DNA of 12,728 nucleotides, from contig JADGRK010000036.1 in assembly GCA_017880985.1 (NCBI GenBank), forward strand, positions 1 through 12,728, given 5' to 3'. Shown here one piece after another: positions 1 to 5,620 of this stretch (the stretch's first letter is position 1; each line of letters starts with the position of its first letter). Origin of the DNA: Rhodoferax sp. (lineage in GTDB: Bacteria > Pseudomonadota > Gammaproteobacteria > Burkholderiales > Burkholderiaceae_C). The notes below the pieces were generated by a model, which saw only the letters and a program-made list of their open reading frames with translations, ran no database searches and was not told the origin of the DNA. Position numbers and translations under genes: made by a program.

Positions 1-302
1 TTGCCCAGCAGTTGAAAACTCTGAAACACAAAACCTACTTTTTCCGCCCGCAACTCGGCCCGCTGGTCCTCATCCATGGCAAACAGGTCCTGCCCTGCCA
101 GCCGCACGGTGCCGCGGGTAGGGGTATCCAGCCCGGCAATGATGGATAGCAAGGTGCTTTTGCCAGAACCGGAGGCACCGACGATGGCCACCGTCTCGCG
201 CGCGCTCAACTCAAAATCGATATCGCGCAAAATGTCGAGCGTGCCGGTCGAATCAGTCACCGACTTGAACAGGTGCTGAACGGAAATAATTGAATCAGAC
301 AT
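1..302 (-). CDS. ybbA: ABC transporter ATP-binding protein, YbbA/LolD type (N-terminal part, cut by window edge)
   Basis: Only the first 100 residues are present; the gene runs off the left edge. The Walker A motif GASGSGKST is at residues 42-50 and the Q-loop glutamine, in VFQSFQLL, is at about residue 94. These mark an ABC ATPase of the MacB/LolD/YbbA group, which energises lipoprotein-release or efflux permeases of the FtsX/MacB fold. The symbol comes mainly from the neighbour: in E. coli ybbA is also divergent from tesA, and its partner permease ybbP would lie further left, outside the window. LolD is the main alternative. The ATG (302-300) begins MSDSIISVQHL, a normal family N-terminus. 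No strong Shine-Dalgarno is visible, and the start codon overlaps that of tesA within a shared CATG. The signature motif, Walker B and switch histidine are not in view. Confidence 0.85.
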   Translation of the reverse strand, partial: MSDSIISVQHLFKSVTDSTGTLDILRDIDFELSARETVAIVGASGSGKSTLLSIIAGLDTPTRGTVRLAGQDLFAMDEDQRAELRAEKVGFVFQSFQLLG

Positions 303-990
303 GGGGCTTTCTTTGGATCGAAATCACTTGAATCGACGCTACTGTATCGCGGCAGGCGTACTGGCTGCCGCGGCGGGGCTATCGTCCGCGTCTGGCGCTG
401 CCATATTGACCAGGGCGATCCAGGCCAGCCGGCCCAAGACCATTCTGGTATTGGGCGACTCACTGAGTTCCGAGTATGGCCTCAAACGCGGTAGCGGCTG
501 GGTCGCGCTGCTTGAGAAAAAGCTGAAAGCCGAAAACCTGAGCGCCAGTGTCGTCAACGCCAGCATCAGTGGCGACACCACGTCGGGCGGGCGCTCGCGG
601 CTGCCCGCGCTGCTGGCGCAGCACAAGCCTACGCATGTGATCCTGGAGCTCGGTGCCAACGACGCCCTGCGCGGTCTGCAACTGCAACTCACGCAGGATA
701 AACTGACTTTCATGACACAAACGGCGCAACAAGCCGGTGCCAGGGTCTTGCTGATCGGCATGCAGGTACCGCCCAACTACGGCCGGGACTATGGCGAGCA
801 CTTTGCCGCCCTGTTTGCCAGCGTGGCGAAAGCAAACAAGGCGGCGCTGGTGCCGTTTTTGCTCAAAGGCATTGCAGATGTGCCCGACTCGACGCGGCTG
901 TTTCAAGCCGACCGCATTCACCCCAATGAAGAAGCACACCCCCTCATGCTCGGTAATGTGTGGCCTGAATTGAAGAAGTTGCTCAAATGA
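301..990 (+). CDS. tesA: Periplasmic GDSL/SGNH esterase, TesA-like (thioesterase I / lysophospholipase L1)
   Basis: This 229-residue protein carries all four SGNH blocks: GDSLS with the nucleophile Ser54, GDTTSGG with Gly91, GAND with Asn120, and DRIHP with the Asp204/His207 pair. The order and local sequence closely match E. coli TesA, which hydrolyses acyl-CoA, lysophospholipid and arylester substrates in the periplasm. Residues 12-34 form a signal peptide: arginines at 12-13, then an alanine-rich hydrophobic stretch, with cleavage probably near the SASGAA segment. The start is uncertain. The ATG at 301 overlaps the ybbA ATG and has no clear Shine-Dalgarno. An in-frame TTG at 313 with GGGG six bases upstream would keep the signal peptide and is an alternative. 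The stop codon overlaps the selU ATG, so the two are probably translated together. Confidence 0.93.
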   Translation: MGLSLDRNHLNRRYCIAAGVLAAAAGLSSASGAAILTRAIQASRPKTILVLGDSLSSEYGLKRGSGWVALLEKKLKAENLSASVVNASISGDTTSGGRSRLPALLAQHKPTHVILELGANDALRGLQLQLTQDKLTFMTQTAQQAGARVLLIGMQVPPNYGRDYGEHFAALFASVAKANKAALVPFLLKGIADVPDSTRLFQADRIHPNEEAHPLMLGNVWPELKKLLK

Positions 991-2048
991 GTCTGAACAC
1001 CCTGCCCGCTTCTGAAGTGATTACACGACTCGATGAGTTTGACACCCTGATCGATGCCCGTAGCGAAGGCGAGTACGAAGAAGACCACCTGCCCGGCGCT
1101 GTGAACTGGCCGACGCTCAACGACGAACAGCGGCATACCATCGGCACGCTCTACAAGCAGGTCAACCCGTTTGAGGCCAGGAAGCGCGGCGCAGCCATCG
1201 CAGCGCGCAATATTGCCGACCACATTGAGCGTGAAGTGATCGACAAACCCCGGGACTGGAAGCCGCTGGCCTACTGCTGGCGCGGCGGCCAGCGCAGCGG
1301 TGCACTGTCACTGATTCTGAGCCAGATCGGCTTTCGGGTGACGCTGGTGGAGGGCGGCTACAAAGCCTTTCGGGCCGCGGTGGTGCAAGACATCCCGCGC
1401 CTGGTCAGCGCCCTGGACTGGCGCGTGATTGGCGGTACCACGGGCTCGGGTAAAACCCGCCTGCTGCAGGCGCTGCTTGGCCAGGGTGCGCAGGTGGTCG
1501 ATCTGGAAGCGCTGGCCAGGCACCGCAGTTCGGTATTGGGTGCCCTACCGGGGCAAGCGCAACCGACCCAGAAGCGCTTTGACACGCTGGTATGGGAGGC
1601 GCTGCGGCACCTGGACCCGGCGCGACCCGTATTCATCGAGAGTGAAAGCAAGAAGGTGGGTAATGTGGCCGTACCCGCGGCACTGATCGAAGCCATGCAC
1701 GCGAGCCCCTGCCTGAACCTGGTACTACCCGACACTGAGCGGGTGGCCCTGCTGATGGAGGATTACGACTTTTTTGTGCGTGACGTCGAGAGTTTTTGCG
1801 AACGCTTGCAGGTATTGGTTGCGTTCAAGGGCAAAGCGCTGGTCGAGGGTTGGCAGGCTCAGGTACGCGCCGGAGAGATCGCACCGGTGGTGCAGGCGCT
1901 GCTCACCCAGCACTATGATCCAACCTACCTGGCGTCGATGCGGCGTAATTTCTTGCGCTTTGAAGATGCAAAAATAATAGCGCCTGACGACCATTCGACG
2001 GGGGCTATGGGATTATTGGCTAAGAAAATAATAGACGAAACAAGGTGA
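987..2048 (+). CDS. mnmH: tRNA 2-selenouridine synthase (SelU / MnmH)
   Basis: This 353-residue protein has the two-domain plan of SelU: an N-terminal rhodanese domain (about 1-135) with the catalytic Cys97 in YCWRGGQRSG, and a P-loop domain with GTTGSGKT at about 150-157. The family converts 2-thiouridine at the wobble base of Lys, Glu and Gln tRNAs to 2-selenouridine using selenophosphate, through a geranylated intermediate. Cys97 has the same number as the essential cysteine of the E. coli enzyme, which supports the ATG at 987. That ATG overlaps the tesA stop by four bases, with a weak GAAGAAG eight bases upstream. No selD or other selenium gene lies in the window. The last 25 or so codons are AT-rich and contain a palindromic repeat (1971-2017), so the C-terminal tail may be partly repeat-derived. 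Confidence 0.95.
   Translation: MSLNTLPASEVITRLDEFDTLIDARSEGEYEEDHLPGAVNWPTLNDEQRHTIGTLYKQVNPFEARKRGAAIAARNIADHIEREVIDKPRDWKPLAYCWRGGQRSGALSLILSQIGFRVTLVEGGYKAFRAAVVQDIPRLVSALDWRVIGGTTGSGKTRLLQALLGQGAQVVDLEALARHRSSVLGALPGQAQPTQKRFDTLVWEALRHLDPARPVFIESESKKVGNVAVPAALIEAMHASPCLNLVLPDTERVALLMEDYDFFVRDVESFCERLQVLVAFKGKALVEGWQAQVRAGEIAPVVQALLTQHYDPTYLASMRRNFLRFEDAKIIAPDDHSTGAMGLLAKKIIDETR
1971..2017 (+). repeat. Palindromic repeat unit, copy A (inside the 3' end of selU)
   Basis: The core 1978-2007 is a 30-base imperfect palindrome. Bases 1978-1990 face 1995-2007 with a four-base loop and only two mismatches (one pair is G-T). It starts TAGC and ends GGGGGCTA, flanked by AATAAT (1973-1978) and ATTATT (2012-2017), which are also inverted. 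The same design, with 18 bases between TAATAGC and GGGGG, recurs at 4146-4193. A direct repeat AAAATAATAG at 1971-1980 and 2025-2034 brackets the unit. Copy A is read through in frame by selU. Confidence 0.55.
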
Positions 2049-2096
2049 GGCGCGGGCCGGGCGATCGCATCGCTGGTGAATCGCCAGGTGTTGTCG

Positions 2097-2279
2097 CTAT
2101 TGCTCAGGCTTATCGGCGCCGGGCTCAGTCGATTGAGCAGCCTCGCTGCCACCCGGTGCCACGTCGTCGCCACCTTCACCGACCTTGCGCTCGGCTTTGT
2201 GCTTGAGTTTTTCCTCTTTTTTCTTTTTCTTCGCCAATTCTTTTTGACGTTTTTCGTAGCCGTAATTAGGTGTTACCAA
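2097..2279 (-). CDS. Small lysine-rich protein of unknown function
   Basis: This 60-residue protein has a very basic first half (residues 9-31 are mostly K, R and E, with a run of five lysines) and an acidic, Gly/Ser/Pro-rich tail. There is no membrane segment or signal peptide; the charged part could form a single helix or bind nucleic acid, but I assign no function. Support for a real gene: the start is TTG at 2279, preceded by GAAGGA (2290-2285) at five bases, and the opening NYGYEKRQKELAKK resembles short hypothetical proteins I recall from Burkholderiales (not checked). It lies 110 bases downstream of metC on the same strand and converges on selU with a 48-base gap. No good promoter is visible, so it may be the last cistron after metC. 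Confidence 0.72.
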   Translation of the reverse strand: MVTPNYGYEKRQKELAKKKKKEEKLKHKAERKVGEGGDDVAPGGSEAAQSTEPGADKPEQ

Positions 2280-2284
2280 GGTAT

Positions 2285-2290
2285 TCCTTC
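2285..2290 (-). promoter_or_regulatory. Ribosome binding site that fixes a TTG start (small lysine-rich gene)
   Basis: On the minus strand GAAGGA ends five bases before TTG (2279-2277). No ATG or GTG with comparable support lies nearby, so this site decides the start of the 60-residue gene. Confidence 0.65.
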
Positions 2291-2315
2291 AAGTTGTTGG
2301 AGTCACTTTACCATT

Positions 2316-2328
2316 GCACGGCCCGTGC
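2316..2328. repeat. Short perfect hairpin between metC and the small gene
   Basis: GCACG and CGTGC form a five-base GC-rich stem around a three-base loop, in the 110-base gap (2280-2389). Neither strand has a following T-run, so it is not a canonical terminator. It would sit about 37 bases before the TTG start in the minus-strand transcript. The rest of the gap shows nothing I can name. Confidence 0.3.
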
Positions 2329-2389
2329 CCAGCGCAAAAGGTCAAGTTTTTTGTTGCAAGCGGTCGCGGCAAACGGTGGCGCATCGGCA

Positions 2390-3595
2390 TCAAGCCAGTT
2401 TTTGCAGTGCCTGCGCCAGATCGGCCTGCAAATCGGCCACAGCTTCCAGCCCAACGGACAAACGCACCAGAGTGCCCGCTTTCAGGTGCTCAGGCCAGCC
2501 GCTGCGCATGCTGGCCAAGTCGTAAGGCACCACCAGACTCATCGGGCCACCCCAACTGTAGCCCAGCTTGAACAGCTTGAGCGCATCACAAAACGCATCG
2601 ACTTGAGCCTGACTGTAGCGGCGATCAATCATCACGCTCAACAGCCCGGCCGCAGCGCCCGGGCCAGCGCCGCACAGCGCGCGCCAATGCGCGTGACCCG
2701 GCGAGTCTGGCAGCGCCGGGTGCAGCACCTGGGCAAACTCGGGTCGGGTCAGGCACCAATTGGCTAAGGTGCGGGTGCTGGCATCGTGCGCCTGGTAGCG
2801 CAGCGCCAGACTCGGCAAGGCCCGCAACACGGCTTCAACATCATTGGCACCGACACCAAAACCCAGGCGCATGTGAGTCAACTTGAGTTTGAGGTGCAGT
2901 GCCGCGTCGCGGGTCATGACGCTTCCCATCAACACATCACCACCGCCGCTGGGGTATTTGGTCAAGGCGTGAACGGAGATATCGACCGCCAGGTTTGGGC
3001 TGACACCCGGTATCATGTCAAACGGCGCAAAGGCCAGCCCGGCACCCCAGGTGTTGTCCAGGGCGGTGAGCACGCCGCGTGCCTGGCACAAACGCACCAG
3101 CTCGCACAAGTCAGGAAATTCGAGTGTGACTGAACCGGCGGCTTCCAGCCACACCAGACGCGTCTGCGGGCTGATTTTGGCCGCCAGATCCTGCGGCTTC
3201 ATGGGGTCATAAAAGCGGTGGCTGATACCCCAGCTTCTTAGTTCACCTTCAGCCAGTGCCTTGTTGGGGCCGTAAGCGTTATCCGGAATCAGTACTTCGT
3301 CGCCAGTCTTCAGCGTTGACAGGGCGACATTGGCAATGGCCGCCAGACCGCTGGGCAGCAACAGGCACTGCAAGCCGCCTTCGAGGGTACACAGGCGCTC
3401 TTCGAGTCGGTAGGTGGTGGGCGTGCCATGCAAACCATAGGTATAGGCGCTCTTGTCTTTCCACTCAAAATGACGCATGGCGGCCACATTCGGGAAGATC
3501 ACGGTCGAGGCCTTGAATACCCCCGGCTGCGGCGCGTCAAACCCGGCGGGCGGGATGTAGGGGTGATGGATCAGTGTGGTCGTGAGCTCGGTCAT
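2390..3595 (-). CDS. metC: Cystathionine beta-lyase (PLP-dependent Cys/Met metabolism family)
   Basis: This 401-residue protein belongs to the Cys/Met-metabolism PLP enzymes, fold type I. Visible family residues: Tyr53 in YTYGLHGTPT, Tyr108 in NAYGPN (ring stacking), Asp180 in LDNTWG (cofactor pyridine) and the Schiff-base Lys213 in ALTKYPSGG. The best match is MetC, which splits cystathionine to homocysteine, pyruvate and ammonia in the cytoplasm; cystathionine gamma-synthase or another C-S lyase is possible. The loop usually ESPGS reads EAAGS here (residues 151-155), a mild deviation. I chose ATG 3595, thirteen bases after the phosphoribosyltransferase stop. The frame is open back to a TTG at 3628 inside the upstream gene, but that start lacks a ribosome binding site. 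It is probably cotranscribed with the phosphoribosyltransferase gene. Confidence 0.9.
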   Translation of the reverse strand: MTELTTTLIHHPYIPPAGFDAPQPGVFKASTVIFPNVAAMRHFEWKDKSAYTYGLHGTPTTYRLEERLCTLEGGLQCLLLPSGLAAIANVALSTLKTGDEVLIPDNAYGPNKALAEGELRSWGISHRFYDPMKPQDLAAKISPQTRLVWLEAAGSVTLEFPDLCELVRLCQARGVLTALDNTWGAGLAFAPFDMIPGVSPNLAVDISVHALTKYPSGGGDVLMGSVMTRDAALHLKLKLTHMRLGFGVGANDVEAVLRALPSLALRYQAHDASTRTLANWCLTRPEFAQVLHPALPDSPGHAHWRALCGAGPGAAAGLLSVMIDRRYSQAQVDAFCDALKLFKLGYSWGGPMSLVVPYDLASMRSGWPEHLKAGTLVRLSVGLEAVADLQADLAQALQKLA

Positions 3596-3608
3596 GATCA
3601 GTGCGCGC

Positions 3609-4133
3609 TCAAACGCTCCACTTTTCAATCAACTGCTCTGGACGCAAACCGTCGTAGCCTTCAAAGGGTTGGTGAATCCACGGGTTGCTGGGCAGGAATT
3701 CGACCGAGTAATCGGGCGTGAAAGTCGATAGCCCCTTGGTCCAGATGACTGCGCTGCGCAACTCGGTAATCGGTTTGTAATCGGTCTTGAGCTGATTCAT
3801 CACGGCCTTGAGCGTCTGGCCGGAATCCGCCAGATCATCCACCAGCAAGACCTTGCCTGCGATGTCACCCTTGGGTGTGGTGATGAAACGCGCAATGTCG
3901 AGGATGCCCTGCACCGTACCGGCGTCAGAGCGATAGGAGCTGGTGGACATGATCGCCAGCGGCTTGTCAAAGATGCGCGACAGGATGTCGCCAGGACGCA
4001 TACCACCACGCGCCAGACACAAAATCGTGTCGAACGCCCAGCCCGACTGAAAAATCTTGATGGCCAGCTTCTCGATCAGGTTGTGGTACTCGTCATAGCT
4101 TACGTACAGGTGTTTACCGTCTTCCGTCAACAT
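3609..4133 (-). CDS. Phosphoribosyltransferase (type I PRT fold, purine/Gpt-like)
   Basis: This 174-residue protein has the PRPP-binding signature LLVDDLADSGQTL at residues 96-108 and the loop ARGGMRPG at 41-48. Both are diagnostic of type I phosphoribosyltransferases, which join PRPP to a nitrogenous base. The length and the WTK segment near 131 resemble xanthine/hypoxanthine-guanine enzymes (Gpt), but I cannot fix the base, so no symbol is given. No signal peptide; cytoplasmic. The ATG at 4133 is preferred over the TTG directly upstream because AGGAG (4145-4141) is seven bases from the ATG and only four from the TTG. It follows purA by 85 bases, a gap holding palindromic repeat copy B, and precedes metC by thirteen bases. 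Its place behind purA fits purine salvage. Confidence 0.88.
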   Translation of the reverse strand: MLTEDGKHLYVSYDEYHNLIEKLAIKIFQSGWAFDTILCLARGGMRPGDILSRIFDKPLAIMSTSSYRSDAGTVQGILDIARFITTPKGDIAGKVLLVDDLADSGQTLKAVMNQLKTDYKPITELRSAVIWTKGLSTFTPDYSVEFLPSNPWIHQPFEGYDGLRPEQLIEKWSV

Positions 4134-4140
4134 CAATTTG

Positions 4141-4145
4141 CTCCT
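4141..4145 (-). promoter_or_regulatory. Ribosome binding site of the phosphoribosyltransferase gene
   Basis: AGGAG on the minus strand lies seven bases before ATG 4133, which decides between this ATG and the adjacent TTG 4136. It is directly downstream, in transcript order, of the palindromic repeat at 4146-4193, so that hairpin could affect access to the site. Confidence 0.7.
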
Positions 4146-4193
4146 GAATTAATAGCTGGCTGCGCTTATAGCGCGGGGGCTAAAGGCGAATTC
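4146..4193 (-). repeat. Palindromic repeat unit, copy B (leader of the phosphoribosyltransferase gene)
   Basis: The gap between purA and the phosphoribosyltransferase gene contains TAGC (4153-4156) and GCTA (4179-4182) as inverted ends. Inside is a perfect five-base stem GCGCT/AGCGC (4162-4166 with 4170-4174), and outside an inverted pair GAATT (4146-4150) and AATTC (4189-4193). It shares TAATAGC, the 18-base spacing and CGGGGGCTA with copy A at 1971-2017. It recalls the short palindromic repeats scattered between genes in Comamonadaceae; that comparison is from memory. Confidence 0.6.
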
Positions 4194-4218
4194 TTCATAT
4201 TTTTTCAAGCAATATTGA

Positions 4219-5595
4219 CTAATCGACCAGAAATGGATGACGCAGCAAAATGGTCTGCTCCCGATCCGGGCCGGTGGAAACCATGTGGATCGGTACGCCC
4301 GTCACCTGCTCAATCCGCTGCAAATAGAGGCGCGCATTGGTCGGCAGCCGGTCAAACTGGGTGATGCCGACGGTACTGTCGCTCCAGCCTTCGATCGTCT
4401 CGTAAACCGCTTTGCAGCGCTCAATGTCGTCGGCACCCATCGGCAAAATATCAATCTGTTCGCCGTCGAGCTCGTAACCGGTACACAGCTTGAGCTCTTT
4501 GAGACCATCGAGCACATCGAGCTTGGTGATGCACAAGCCGCTCAAGCCGTTGACTTGCGCCGAGCGTTTCAGTAGCGCCGCATCGAACCAGCCGCAACGC
4601 CGATTGCGGCCGGTGGTGGTGCCGGTTTCGGCACCCACCGTGCTCATGTGATAGCCCGGCGTGCCCGGCACTTCCCACTGCAGCTCGGTGGGAAAAGGCC
4701 CGCTGCCGACCCGGGTGCAATAGGCTTTGGTGATGCCCAGGATGTAGTGCAACAGGCCGGGGCCAACGCCGGCACCGGCAGCGGCATTGCCGGCTACGCA
4801 GTTGCTCGATGTGACGTAGGGATAGGTGCCGTGATCAACATCGAGCAGCGTGCCTTGCGCACCTTCAAACAACAGATTGGCACCTTTGAGGTGGGCTTCA
4901 TTGAGTTCACGCGAGACGTCGGCCATCATCGGCCCGAGCAGTTTGGCGTGGCGCATGGCCTCGTCAAACACCGGCTGAAACAAGACCTTGCCAGCGGCCA
5001 TGTAGGGTGCCAGCGTGGGGCCAAAATCAAACGCTGCCGATTCCAGATAAGTGGTGAGGATGTGATTGTGCAGGTCGAGCAATTCATGCAGTTTGGCGGC
5101 AAACCGCTCGGGATATTTGAGGTCCTGGACGCGCAGCGCGCGGCGTGCAATTTTGTCTTCGTAGGCCGGACCAATGCCGCGCCCGGTGGTGCCAATCTTG
5201 TCGTGACCGTCCTTTTCGCGGGCCGCTTCACGTGCCACGTCGAGCGCCGCGTGAAATGGCAAAATCAACGGGCAGGCCTCGCTCACACGCAAGCGCGAGC
5301 GCAGCTCGACTCCGGCTTTTTCCAGCGCCTCAATTTCCTCGAACAGCTTGGCCGCCGAGAGCACGACGCCATTGCCGATGTAGCACTTGACGCCGGCTCG
5401 CATGATGCCGCTGGGCACCAGATGGAGTGCGGTTTTGACGCCGTTGATCACCAGCGTATGGCCGGCGTTGTGGCCGCCCTGAAAACGCACGACGCCCTGC
5501 GCACTCTCGGTCAGCCAGTCCACCAGCTTGCCCTTGCCCTCGTCGCCCCATTGGGTGCCGACGACGACAACGTTACGTCCTTTTGTAGCAGTCAT
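4219..5595 (-). CDS. purA: Adenylosuccinate synthetase
   Basis: This 458-residue protein is a clear PurA. It has the P-loop-like QWGDEGKGK at residues 15-23 with the catalytic base Asp18, GGHNAGHT at 40-47 with catalytic His46, the TTGRGIGPAYEDK segment, and later TTGRNRRCGWFDA. PurA joins IMP and aspartate using GTP, the first committed step from IMP to AMP, in the cytoplasm. It is somewhat longer than the E. coli enzyme (about 430 residues). The ATG at 5595 follows the hisZ stop by 25 bases with only a weak purine-rich leader, suggesting coupling to hisZ. E. coli purA also lies near hflX-hflK-hflC-yjeT, so the neighbourhood is ancient. Confidence 0.98.
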   Translation of the reverse strand: MTATKGRNVVVVGTQWGDEGKGKLVDWLTESAQGVVRFQGGHNAGHTLVINGVKTALHLVPSGIMRAGVKCYIGNGVVLSAAKLFEEIEALEKAGVELRSRLRVSEACPLILPFHAALDVAREAAREKDGHDKIGTTGRGIGPAYEDKIARRALRVQDLKYPERFAAKLHELLDLHNHILTTYLESAAFDFGPTLAPYMAAGKVLFQPVFDEAMRHAKLLGPMMADVSRELNEAHLKGANLLFEGAQGTLLDVDHGTYPYVTSSNCVAGNAAAGAGVGPGLLHYILGITKAYCTRVGSGPFPTELQWEVPGTPGYHMSTVGAETGTTTGRNRRCGWFDAALLKRSAQVNGLSGLCITKLDVLDGLKELKLCTGYELDGEQIDILPMGADDIERCKAVYETIEGWSDSTVGITQFDRLPTNARLYLQRIEQVTGVPIHMVSTGPDREQTILLRHPFLVD

Positions 5596-5620
5596 TTTTT
5601 TGCTTTCATTTCGGTTGTTT

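Noticed and set aside
2049..2096. Hairpins (GCGAT/ATCGC, GGCGAT/ATCGCC) in the convergent gap between selU and the small gene, as a two-way terminator
   Set aside because: The stems are only five or six bases with competing pairings, and neither strand has a T-run.
2200..2245. Run of A bases in the lysine-rich gene as a programmed frameshift site
   Set aside because: The AAAAAAG is not in the phase needed for a -1 slip in this frame, the A-run is short for polymerase slippage, and no downstream pseudoknot or meaningful alternative frame is evident.
3596..3628. TTG start for metC inside the phosphoribosyltransferase gene
   Set aside because: No Shine-Dalgarno precedes it, and the eleven extra residues are not typical of the family. 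ATG 3595 lies just after the upstream stop.
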